Source: an uncultured Clostridia bacterium (GTDB lineage Bacteria; Bacillota; Clostridia; Christensenellales; Borkfalkiaceae). Taken from it: a stretch of 50,285 bases of DNA. The notes under the pieces were generated by a model that saw only the letters and a program-made list of their open reading frames with translations, did not search any database and was not told the DNA's origin. The position numbers and the translations under genes were made by a program. Each line of letters opens with the position of its first letter. Positions within the stretch are counted from its first letter, which is position 1. This document shows, piece after piece, positions 1 through 7,649 of the stretch. The stretch spans positions 1-50,285 of the forward strand of contig CAUHGY010000006.1 in the NCBI GenBank assembly GCA_959605945.1, written 5' to 3'.

Positions 1-2685
1 GAATCTACTTATTCGGCAAGCGTAAAAGTATCGGGAGACATCGATGTTTCGGGCTATAAGGCAATTCTGATAGATAAGGTTTCCGATGAGATTTTTACCG
101 CTTATACAGATGAAAGCGGCGCTGCGGAATTTACCGGTCTCTCTTCGGAATACGTTCTGTTTGTCGAAGGTACGTCGGCGGCGGTCAAACCCGATTACTA
201 CGACGTTCGGGAGTGCGGCGTATATGTCTTTTCAGACAGCGGTTTCGGTTTTACGGGAAGGATCACCGTGGGTGACAGAGGGCTCGAAGGCGTCAAACTC
301 ACTGCAGGCGACAGGATTGCTTACACCGACGGCGAAGGTTATTATCGCTTTGACATGATAACTTCCGAATGTACGCTTAAAATTGAAAAAACAGGCTATT
401 CGTTCGATAAACAGGGATTGGCGCTGAACGAGGAAATCGACGGCTGTACCGTCGGCATAAATGCGTCCTATGCGGTGCAGGGTACGGTTAAAAGCGGAAC
501 GACGCCAGTAGGAGATGTCAGGGTTTTTGCCGGCGGCAAAAGCGTGACGACGGATGAAGACGGATTTTTCTATCTGGACGGAATAAACGAGTATGACTGC
601 TGCGTGACATTTGAAAAGGAAGGCTTTATTATTGACGATGTAAACGTCTGCGGACCGGTTACGCTTAATCCCAAGGCCTATGTTGATATTGAATTTTCGG
701 TAAAGAGCGGCGACCTTGCGGTTGAGGATGTTGTATTCAAGGTCGGCGGCATCGCTGCGGAGAGGTTTGAAATCGGAGACACGGTGACTTTCGAAAAAGA
801 CGGCTATGAGTTTCCTGCCTTTACCGTCGCCGAAAGCGGGGTGTTCGTTATCGACGGAACTTATTGCGTGACGGGCGGCATTTTTAACGGCGAAGATCAT
901 CTTGCCGGCGTTACAGTGAATCTCAACGGAGAGTTTTATGCGCTTTGCGACGGTACTTTCGCAATCGACGGTCTTAAAGGCGAAAATATAATTTCTTTCG
1001 AATGCGCCGGATATGAGATCGAAAGCGTTGTCGTAGACGGGCCTTGCGATATATCCGCTGCCACATATTACAGCGTTGCGGTCACGGTAAAATCAGGTGA
1101 AAAGTGCGTAAGCGGAGTAACCGTGGAAATAGGCGGAAAAACGGCTTTGACCGACGCCGACGGCCGCGCGGTGATAGAGCGTGTAAGCGGGGTAAATGCA
1201 GTTAACCTTTCTAAAAACGGATACGAATTTTCAGGTGCGGCAAGGGTTTCCGAAAACGCAGAACTCGAATACAGCGCGACTTATACGGTCAGCGGCAAAG
1301 TTTTGTCGGCGGGCAAAGGAGTCGGAGAAGTCGAAGTGTCTGACGGCATGCGCACCGTCTATACGTCTGCAAACGGAGAATATACCGTTTCCGGATTAAA
1401 AGGCGAGTGTGTTCTGACGTATGAAAAAGACGGCTACGAGAGTGCGGAAATTCCGGTATCCGCTCCCGGAAATTGCGATGTCAGCCTGAAATTCTTTATA
1501 TCGGTGACTTTTGAAGGGCTTGATGATTACAGCGGCATAAGCGTGTTTATCGGAGATACCGAGATCGTGACAGAAAACTCACCGGTATTGCTTTTGGGCG
1601 GTTTTGCGGAGAAAACGACGGTGATTTTTGAAAAAGACGGGTATAAATTTACTCCCGCTAAATTCACGGCAGAGGGTTACGGTTCTTTTACCGTATCCGT
1701 AAAACGCGTTTATGCGGTTGAAGGACAGATTCTGACGCAGAGCGGGGTTCCCGTTGTCGGGATGACTGTAAGCGGCGGCGGGGTCACGGATGTAACGGAC
1801 GGAAACGGCAGTTTCAGGCTGGAAGGTCTTTCCGGGGAAATCCAGTTAAGCGGCAGATTTGACGGCATAGAACATTCCGCAGCGTTTACGGGAGATAAGT
1901 TCAGCGGCGCCGGAGTTTATAAAGGCACTGTTTCCGACACGGATTATGCATGGGCGCTTTATGAACTCAATTATGAAAAGAGACTTAAAACCGACGGTAC
2001 GGCGTACGAAATATACGGCAGCGGCACAGTCGACGCAGGCGCCGGCGGAATACAGACGGCGGGAGCTGTCAAGAAAAAAGACGTGTACGGCAATATTTTA
2101 AGCCGGAATTTCAATTACGGCGACGTTGTGTTCGGGGTAGATCCCAAAGTATCGCTTTTGTCTTATTACGATAAAGGTTCGGGCTCGGTAACATACACGC
2201 AGATCAAAAATATCGGCTCGGATCTTGTATCGAACTATACCGGCGCATCTTTCACCGATACCGATGACGGCGGGTATATGTCGGTATACGGCAATTCGGT
2301 AACCAACCCGCTGGTGTACAATATAACGGAGAATACGGTAAAATCAATTTCTTCCGTAAAAAAAGAAAACGGCGTGTTCACTATGAGTATGGACCTTGAA
2401 GTGAAGGCGACGGGCGCCGCATGGAGCGGTTACGAAAAACAGGTGGAAAAACTAAGCTCGGTCGACGTCACGGGATTTAATTCGATTTCGCTGTCGTTTA
2501 CGTTTGACGAACGCGGATACGTTACCGGGCTGAAAGTCGAAGAATCTTACGTGGTCAAAAAAATGATGATATCCGTGACTACAAAAGCGTCTTTGACGTA
2601 TGAATACAAATATCCCGCCGTTCTCGATCTGAGCGGGTTTGAAAAAGATAACGCAGTCATAAACAAACTGCTTGCAAAATCTTGA
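1..2685 (+). CDS. Secreted repeat protein with tandem carboxypeptidase-regulatory/CnaB-like beta-sandwich units (5' partial)
   Basis: The reading frame is open to the window edge, so the N-terminus and any signal peptide are missing; 894 residues are visible. About nine units of roughly 70 residues follow each other up to about residue 640. Each has the pattern V-x-G-x-V-(x)n-G-V-x-V, then a T-D-x-D/N-G turn, and ends in FEKDGYEF-like strands, the signature of carboxypeptidase-regulatory-like or Cna B-type domains. Units start near nucleotides 30, 250, 475, 694, 868, 1075, 1288, 1501 and 1717. The last 250 residues (from about nt 1930) are a different domain I do not recognise. There is no sorting signal or membrane anchor at the C-terminus. 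The stop is followed after 14 nt by the next large surface gene, so the two are probably co-transcribed. Role in adhesion or as a surface stalk is inferred from the repeats only. Confidence 0.8.
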   Translation, partial: ESTYSASVKVSGDIDVSGYKAILIDKVSDEIFTAYTDESGAAEFTGLSSEYVLFVEGTSAAVKPDYYDVRECGVYVFSDSGFGFTGRITVGDRGLEGVKLTAGDRIAYTDGEGYYRFDMITSECTLKIEKTGYSFDKQGLALNEEIDGCTVGINASYAVQGTVKSGTTPVGDVRVFAGGKSVTTDEDGFFYLDGINEYDCCVTFEKEGFIIDDVNVCGPVTLNPKAYVDIEFSVKSGDLAVEDVVFKVGGIAAERFEIGDTVTFEKDGYEFPAFTVAESGVFVIDGTYCVTGGIFNGEDHLAGVTVNLNGEFYALCDGTFAIDGLKGENIISFECAGYEIESVVVDGPCDISAATYYSVAVTVKSGEKCVSGVTVEIGGKTALTDADGRAVIERVSGVNAVNLSKNGYEFSGAARVSENAELEYSATYTVSGKVLSAGKGVGEVEVSDGMRTVYTSANGEYTVSGLKGECVLTYEKDGYESAEIPVSAPGNCDVSLKFFISVTFEGLDDYSGISVFIGDTEIVTENSPVLLLGGFAEKTTVIFEKDGYKFTPAKFTAEGYGSFTVSVKRVYAVEGQILTQSGVPVVGMTVSGGGVTDVTDGNGSFRLEGLSGEIQLSGRFDGIEHSAAFTGDKFSGAGVYKGTVSDTDYAWALYELNYEKRLKTDGTAYEIYGSGTVDAGAGGIQTAGAVKKKDVYGNILSRNFNYGDVVFGVDPKVSLLSYYDKGSGSVTYTQIKNIGSDLVSNYTGASFTDTDDGGYMSVYGNSVTNPLVYNITENTVKSISSVKKENGVFTMSMDLEVKATGAAWSGYEKQVEKLSSVDVTGFNSISLSFTFDERGYVTGLKVEESYVVKKMMISVTTKASLTYEYKYPAVLDLSGFEKDNAVINKLLAKS

Positions 2686-2699
2686 AGGAGGTGCGGAAT

Positions 2700-5600
2700 A
2701 TGAAAGGACTTTCGGGATTCAAAACAAAACGGATAATTTTGGCATTTCTCGCTGCGGCATTTTTATGTTCGGCATCGGCAGCTTTTTCTTTGGACGGGAC
2801 CGTGCGCGCTAACGTCGTATCGGGCATACAGTCGCAGTACAAAACTATCGATAAAAACGGAACGTTTGAACTTTTCGGCGCCGAAGGCGACATAAAAAAC
2901 GATCTCAGCTGGTATTGCGACAGTTCATCCATCAGAAACAATTTTACCGCGGGCGACGGAGAAGTGAGCTTCAACAATCAGGACTCGTCGGGAATAAATG
3001 AAAATAACGGCAATTTCTTTATACGCGTCGAGCTTTCCGAAAATATGCGCAGGGCAGTCAGTAACGGCGCCGTCGGGTTTAAAGCGGACGTCATGGTAAA
3101 ATCGGGTATAAGCGGCAGTCACGATGTGCCGGATAAACTCTATGCCGAACTTATATTCGGTATTCCGACGGGAGAGCCTTCGTTTTCAAAAACGGACAAC
3201 GGCGCCGCAGACAATAATTTTCAAATTGTTTATCAGGCCGCGTCTCCGTTGAACGGCAACTCGTACGACAGTTATACGCAGTTTTCCGTCAGCGTTCCGA
3301 AAGAAGAGCTTGCGGGAAAAGTTTTTACGCACGCAATGCTGCATGTGCGGTCGGAATATGTGGAGTCTCCCGATAAGTTTTTGGGGATACCTTACGTCAC
3401 CAGAAACATAATTTATATGACAGAGCCTGAGATCTCGGCGTTCGGAGACGACACTGCTCCGTCGGCGGAGTTTGAAATTTCCGAAACGGGCTGGTCCTGC
3501 GAAAGCAAGACGCTTACGGTAACCGTGACAGATGCGGAAAGCGGAATATTTAAAGCGGTTTGCAACGGAAAAGAGCTTACGGCGTCGTACATGTCCGAAG
3601 ATACGCGCACGGCAAGCTACACGGTACCCGTTGCGGACAACGGCAGCTATACTTTTATTTTTACCGACAATTCAGGCAACTCCGTAACAGAAGTTTTTAC
3701 TGAAAACAATATCGACAAGGAAGTTCCCGAACTTTCTGTGGAAATAGACGAGCTTTTCCACACGCGCCGCGGCATAAGTTTTTCTGCTTATCCGAAGGGA
3801 AACGTATTATCGGAGCAGCGGTTTTACTGGACGGTTGACGGAAGCCTGCCGGATGAAAGTTCCGCCGAATTGATTGCAGACGGCACGGAAAATCTTTTCG
3901 ACGTCGGCGACAACGGCGATTATACGCTGAATATACTCGGTATTGACGAAGCCGGGAACCGCGCGCTGTATTCTTTCCCTTTCAAGGTTGACGACACTGT
4001 TTACAATATAACCGTGTCTGCGGTAAACGGCAGAGCTTCTGCCGAAAAAAACGGCGCTATGTACGGAGAGACCGTGAAAATAACGTATTCTGCGGACGAC
4101 GGCTGTGAGCTTTACGGCATATTTTTGAACGGAGCGAAGGTCGACAGTCTGGAAAGCGTGACCGTGACGGGTAACGTCAGTATAGAGATAATTTACAGAA
4201 GGCGCGTTACTCTTGCTTTGAGTGAGAACGTATTTGTTTTCTGCGGCGGAGAAATTGAGCTTCCGTTTGTTGCCGACGGGTGCGAACCCGAATGTTTCCG
4301 AATGGAATACATGCGCGACGGTTCGTCCGTTGAGGCGGCGCGCGATGCCGGAAAGTACGTTTTGAATTATTCTGTCGACAATGACAAATTTATCGGCGAG
4401 GGCAGCCTCGAATTTACCGTGCTTCCGAAAGAAATCATACCCGTCGACATAACGGAGAGATACGAATATTCTCCGGAGTTTGTATTTTCTTTCGGATTGG
4501 ACACCGATGTCGAATGTATAAGAGTGGAATTTACTTTGGACGGCGAGACAGCGGAGCCGTGCGCGCCGGCGGAATACGGATACCGTTTTTATTCGGATGA
4601 CCCCAATTACACGGTGGAAAAAAGCGGAACTTTCGTTATTACCAAAAAGAAGGTTGTTTTTTCTGTGAGCGGCGCTGATATGTACGATAAAACCGAACAT
4701 ACTCTTGAAATCACACCGTCGGAAAACGCGGAATATGTTGTCGAAATGTATTATAACGGCGAAAAAACCGACGTTCTTTTTGCCGCGGGCGACTATCATT
4801 ATAAAATTACCGTAATCGATAACGAATTTTACGAGGGCGTTATGGAAGGCGTGCATACCGTAAGGGCAAGACCGCTTAAAGTTACCGTACGGCAAGGGCA
4901 GTATAAGTATTACGGAGAAACCGATCCGGAACTTAAATATACCGTGGAGGGACTTTTGAGCGGCGATACTGTTTCCGGTGCTCCTGTAAGGGAAAAAGGG
5001 GAAAATGCGGGAATATACGCGATTACCGCGGGTTCTCTGCACGCAGATAATTATGTTGTGGAAACTGCGGAAGCGTACTTTACGGTTATGCCGAGGAAAA
5101 TTGCAGTCAAAACGCTGTCGTGCTCGAAAATATACGGTCAGAGCGACCCTCGGCAGTTTGAATTCAAATTGCTTTACGGATGCCTTGCGGACGGCGACTA
5201 TATTACGGTTTCACGCGAGCAGGGTGAAAATGCCGGCGTTTACGTAATAGACGGCGTCACGGTATTAAATGCGCTCGGTGAAGACGTCAGCGGCAATTAT
5301 TCGGTTATACCCGTTTTCGGTAATTTTGAAATAGAGAAAAAAACGGTTAAGGTGACGCCTTATGGTTTCAGCAAAATCTACGGCGATACTGACGGAGATA
5401 TAACGTTCACTGCAGACGGGCTTATCGGAGAAGACAAACTTTCAGGCAGTCTTTCGCGCGAGAGCGGCGAAGACGCGGGGTCTTACAGGATAACTGTCGG
5501 CACATTGAATAATCATAACTATAAAATAGTTCTCGGAGAAGCGTATTGCAATATTTTGCCGCGTCATATCACGGTGACCGCCGACAACGGAAGCAAGATA

Positions 5601-6437
5601 TACGGCGACGCCGACGGTGAGTTGACTTATACCGTGGAAAATCTGGTTTTCGGCGACGTTCTCGGCGGCAGTCTTTCGCGCGAGAGCGGCGAAGACGCAG
5701 GTGTTTACGCCATAACTATCGGTACGCTTAACGGGAAAAATTATGTTATCGATTTTGTCGGAGCAACATTTACGGTGGAAAGACGGGAGATAACCGTCGT
5801 CATCGGCGATGCGGAAAAAACTTACGGCGAAAACGACCCGGAGTTCACTTATACGGTCGAAAATGCGAACGATACGGATGCGGCAGATTACGGCATTGTT
5901 CTTTCGCGCGAACAGGGTGAAAAAGCAGGACAATATGTTATTACCGCAACGTGCGGAGACAACTTTGTCATGGCATTGACGCAAGGTACGCTCACGATAG
6001 CCAAAGCCCGGGTAGAATTGGAAGTGAAAGACAGAACGGTGATTTATAACGGCAGTGCTCAGTTTATGCCGCAGGACGAAAATTTAGATCTTATTTACGA
6101 GTATTACCTTTTCGGCGAAAAAGTCGAAAGTCCCGTTAACGCGGGGGTTTACACGGTAAAGGCAATTTTTAAAGGCAACGATTGTTTTGCTTATGCCGAA
6201 ACGCAGGCAACGTTTACCATAGAGAAAAAGATCCTCGGCGCTGTCGTCGATTTAAGCCCCCGAACGTATACGGGAGAAGAGATCTTGCCGGTCGTCGTCA
6301 CCGAAAACAACGTGCCCGTGATAATCGAATTCGAAAACGGCGTCCGTCCCATAGAGCGCGGCGAATATAAATTCACCGTCAGAATGGAAGACGAAAACAC
6401 GTATCTTTTCCTTGAATGCATTCTCGTTATAGAATAA
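2700..6437 (+). CDS. Large secreted protein with Ig-like region and five MBG repeats
   Basis: The product has 1245 residues. The start is the ATG at 2700, 8 nt after AAGGAGG (2685-2691); an upstream TTG in frame overlaps the previous stop and is less likely. Residues 1-33 form a signal peptide (KTKR, hydrophobic core, ASA-A). Residues about 35-240 are an unrecognised beta-rich domain, followed by Ig-like segments and a VNGRASA..G..V.I.Y.AD domain near 440-500. Five MBG-type repeats of about 75 residues start near residues 726, 803, 883, 957 and 1031; each has K-x-Y-G-x-x-D-P/G, then G-D-x-x-x-G-x-x-x-R-E-x-G-E-x-A-G-x-Y and ends in N-Y. There is no LPXTG or terminal membrane helix, so attachment to the wall is not explained. 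MBG arrays are typical of large Bacillota surface proteins; the ligand is unknown. Confidence 0.85.
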   Translation: MKGLSGFKTKRIILAFLAAAFLCSASAAFSLDGTVRANVVSGIQSQYKTIDKNGTFELFGAEGDIKNDLSWYCDSSSIRNNFTAGDGEVSFNNQDSSGINENNGNFFIRVELSENMRRAVSNGAVGFKADVMVKSGISGSHDVPDKLYAELIFGIPTGEPSFSKTDNGAADNNFQIVYQAASPLNGNSYDSYTQFSVSVPKEELAGKVFTHAMLHVRSEYVESPDKFLGIPYVTRNIIYMTEPEISAFGDDTAPSAEFEISETGWSCESKTLTVTVTDAESGIFKAVCNGKELTASYMSEDTRTASYTVPVADNGSYTFIFTDNSGNSVTEVFTENNIDKEVPELSVEIDELFHTRRGISFSAYPKGNVLSEQRFYWTVDGSLPDESSAELIADGTENLFDVGDNGDYTLNILGIDEAGNRALYSFPFKVDDTVYNITVSAVNGRASAEKNGAMYGETVKITYSADDGCELYGIFLNGAKVDSLESVTVTGNVSIEIIYRRRVTLALSENVFVFCGGEIELPFVADGCEPECFRMEYMRDGSSVEAARDAGKYVLNYSVDNDKFIGEGSLEFTVLPKEIIPVDITERYEYSPEFVFSFGLDTDVECIRVEFTLDGETAEPCAPAEYGYRFYSDDPNYTVEKSGTFVITKKKVVFSVSGADMYDKTEHTLEITPSENAEYVVEMYYNGEKTDVLFAAGDYHYKITVIDNEFYEGVMEGVHTVRARPLKVTVRQGQYKYYGETDPELKYTVEGLLSGDTVSGAPVREKGENAGIYAITAGSLHADNYVVETAEAYFTVMPRKIAVKTLSCSKIYGQSDPRQFEFKLLYGCLADGDYITVSREQGENAGVYVIDGVTVLNALGEDVSGNYSVIPVFGNFEIEKKTVKVTPYGFSKIYGDTDGDITFTADGLIGEDKLSGSLSRESGEDAGSYRITVGTLNNHNYKIVLGEAYCNILPRHITVTADNGSKIYGDADGELTYTVENLVFGDVLGGSLSRESGEDAGVYAITIGTLNGKNYVIDFVGATFTVERREITVVIGDAEKTYGENDPEFTYTVENANDTDAADYGIVLSREQGEKAGQYVITATCGDNFVMALTQGTLTIAKARVELEVKDRTVIYNGSAQFMPQDENLDLIYEYYLFGEKVESPVNAGVYTVKAIFKGNDCFAYAETQATFTIEKKILGAVVDLSPRTYTGEEILPVVVTENNVPVIIEFENGVRPIERGEYKFTVRMEDENTYLFLECILVIE

Positions 6438-6455
6438 AACCAGGTCTTAATCAAT

Positions 6456-6485
6456 TGCAGCCCGCGCCGATCGGCGCGGGCTGCA
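6456..6485 (+). terminator. Perfect GC-rich palindrome after the surface-protein operon
   Basis: A 15-bp inverted repeat with no spacer (arms 6456-6470 and 6471-6485; core GCCCGCGCCGA) lies 18 nt after the stop. It is followed by a weak T-tract (GGTTATTTATAA), so it is probably a terminator, though not a textbook one. Confidence 0.6.
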
Positions 6486-6699
6486 TGCGGTTATTTATAA
6501 AGAACGTTATCGTAAGAACTATATTGTTTAACAAATATTCAAAGCAAAGTTTTTGTTTTTAATAGCGGAAAATTTTATTTTCCGTTTTTATAAAATTATT
6601 TTTAAAGCTCGAAGCCGTTAACGCCGCAATTTCAGCGCAGAATAGGGTGGAAAAGAATGTTTAAATTTAACTGTAAATGGTAAAAATTTACATTTACCG

Positions 6700-6728
6700 T
6701 TGACTTTTTGATTTATACATTATATAAT
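6700..6728 (+). promoter_or_regulatory. Sigma-A type promoter for the lipoprotein/hydrolase pair
   Basis: TTGACT (6700-6705), 17-bp spacer, TATAAT (6723-6728). Transcription would start near 6735, giving a leader of about 150 nt to the ATG at 6885. Confidence 0.7.
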
Positions 6729-6770
6729 GAAAAAAACAGGTAAAAATCGGTATATTTTAAAAAGCGTACG

Positions 6771-6803
6771 CCTTTTTGCTTTGCAAAAGGCAAAGCAAAA
6801 AGG
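6771..6803 (+). promoter_or_regulatory. Long stem-loop in the 5' leader
   Basis: Perfect 14-bp arms (6771-6784 and 6790-6803; CCTTTTTGCTTTGC and its complement) around a 5-nt loop, about 36 nt after the predicted start. No T-run follows, so it is not an ordinary terminator. It could stabilise the transcript or bind a regulator; it matches no riboswitch I recognise. Confidence 0.5.
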
Positions 6804-6884
6804 ACCTTTGACGGATACTGATTTTACGAAAAAACGTTTAACCCGTGCGGGAAAAACGGGTAATAACAAAAAGGAGAAAAGATT

Positions 6885-7637
6885 ATGAGAAAAACGATCG
6901 GGGCTGTCATCGCATCGGTGCTTGCGTTGTGTTTTTTGCTGGCATCGGGATGTGCGGTCTCAATGTTTGAAAAAGACGTGACCGTAGTGCTCAGCGTCGA
7001 CGGCGAGTACGGCGGGCAATGCGTTGTCAACATTTTCAACAACGCCACCGTCGCCGAACCCAAGAAACAGGGATTCGACTTTTTGGGATGGACTCTTAAA
7101 CCCGACTATGAAGCGGGCGTCGACAGCGAAGACTTTCTGCTTCCGGGTAAAAGACTGATACGCTACGACGACATCAAAGAAGGCATAAAAGGAAAGGGCG
7201 AAAACGTGGTTTTATATGCCGTGTTCGGTCAGAAACACATTTACGATTTTGTTCTGGCGTGGTACAGCAAAACAACAACTTCGGGACTGACTGAGGATAT
7301 GATGGAATCATTTACCGAGGCGCTTAAAGCCGAACTTGCAAATTACAACACCGCAAATCCCGATACGCCCGTCAATATCGAAAACATCGATATAAGGGCC
7401 TACGACGGCGGCGTTGCCGACGTAGGCGCCGCCGTAAACGAGGATGCGGACGTCGACATTATCATCGGAATGGGAGGCAATATAACTTCGACGGGCGGAA
7501 TAGAGGTGATAGAACGCGTCAACGATTATCAGATGGGCGGCAAAAACCGCAACATAGCAAGGCTAACCGACGACGATATAGCGGTTTATGTATTCGCCTG
7601 GCTGCAGGAAGACCAAGTGAGAGCGATATTCGCGTAG
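6885..7637 (+). CDS. Lipoprotein with InlB-like repeat and solute-binding-like C-terminal domain
   Basis: The product has 250 residues. The start follows AAGGAG with good spacing. The signal peptide ends in a lipobox (LASGC, Cys23), so it is a lipid-anchored extracellular protein. Residues about 30-75 resemble one Listeria-Bacteroides (InlB B) repeat: V-D-G-E-Y-G-G, then P-x-x-x-G-F-D-F-L-G-W. Residues about 105-250 (SFTEALKAEL.., DIRAYDGGVADVGAAV.., DIIIGMGG.., ARLTDDDIAVYVF) resemble the C-terminal lobe of periplasmic sugar-binding proteins; that is recall of the pattern, not a search. No ABC permease or ATPase is adjacent. It shares a transcript with the next gene (12 nt gap), so it may sense or deliver a ligand for that membrane protein. 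Confidence 0.75.
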   Translation: MRKTIGAVIASVLALCFLLASGCAVSMFEKDVTVVLSVDGEYGGQCVVNIFNNATVAEPKKQGFDFLGWTLKPDYEAGVDSEDFLLPGKRLIRYDDIKEGIKGKGENVVLYAVFGQKHIYDFVLAWYSKTTTSGLTEDMMESFTEALKAELANYNTANPDTPVNIENIDIRAYDGGVADVGAAVNEDADVDIIIGMGGNITSTGGIEVIERVNDYQMGGKNRNIARLTDDDIAVYVFAWLQEDQVRAIFA

Positions 7638-7649
7638 GAGGAATAAGTT

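Larger units (their letters stand above)
6438..6884. other. 447-nt intergenic region with terminator, promoter and leader hairpin
   Basis: Apart from the terminator, promoter and stem-loop listed separately, I see no gene here. A 7-bp inverted repeat (GTAAATG at 6673-6679, CATTTAC at 6691-6697) sits just upstream of the -35 box and could be an operator. Confidence 0.5.

Noticed and set aside
3807..5042. 411-codon minus-strand frame
   Set aside because: It lies wholly inside the MBG surface-protein gene; the sequence is Arg/Phe-rich antisense noise with no ribosome site.
6771..6803. Riboswitch in the 6.7-6.9 kb leader
   Set aside because: Only a simple stem-loop is present; no conserved junction or aptamer motif that I recognise.
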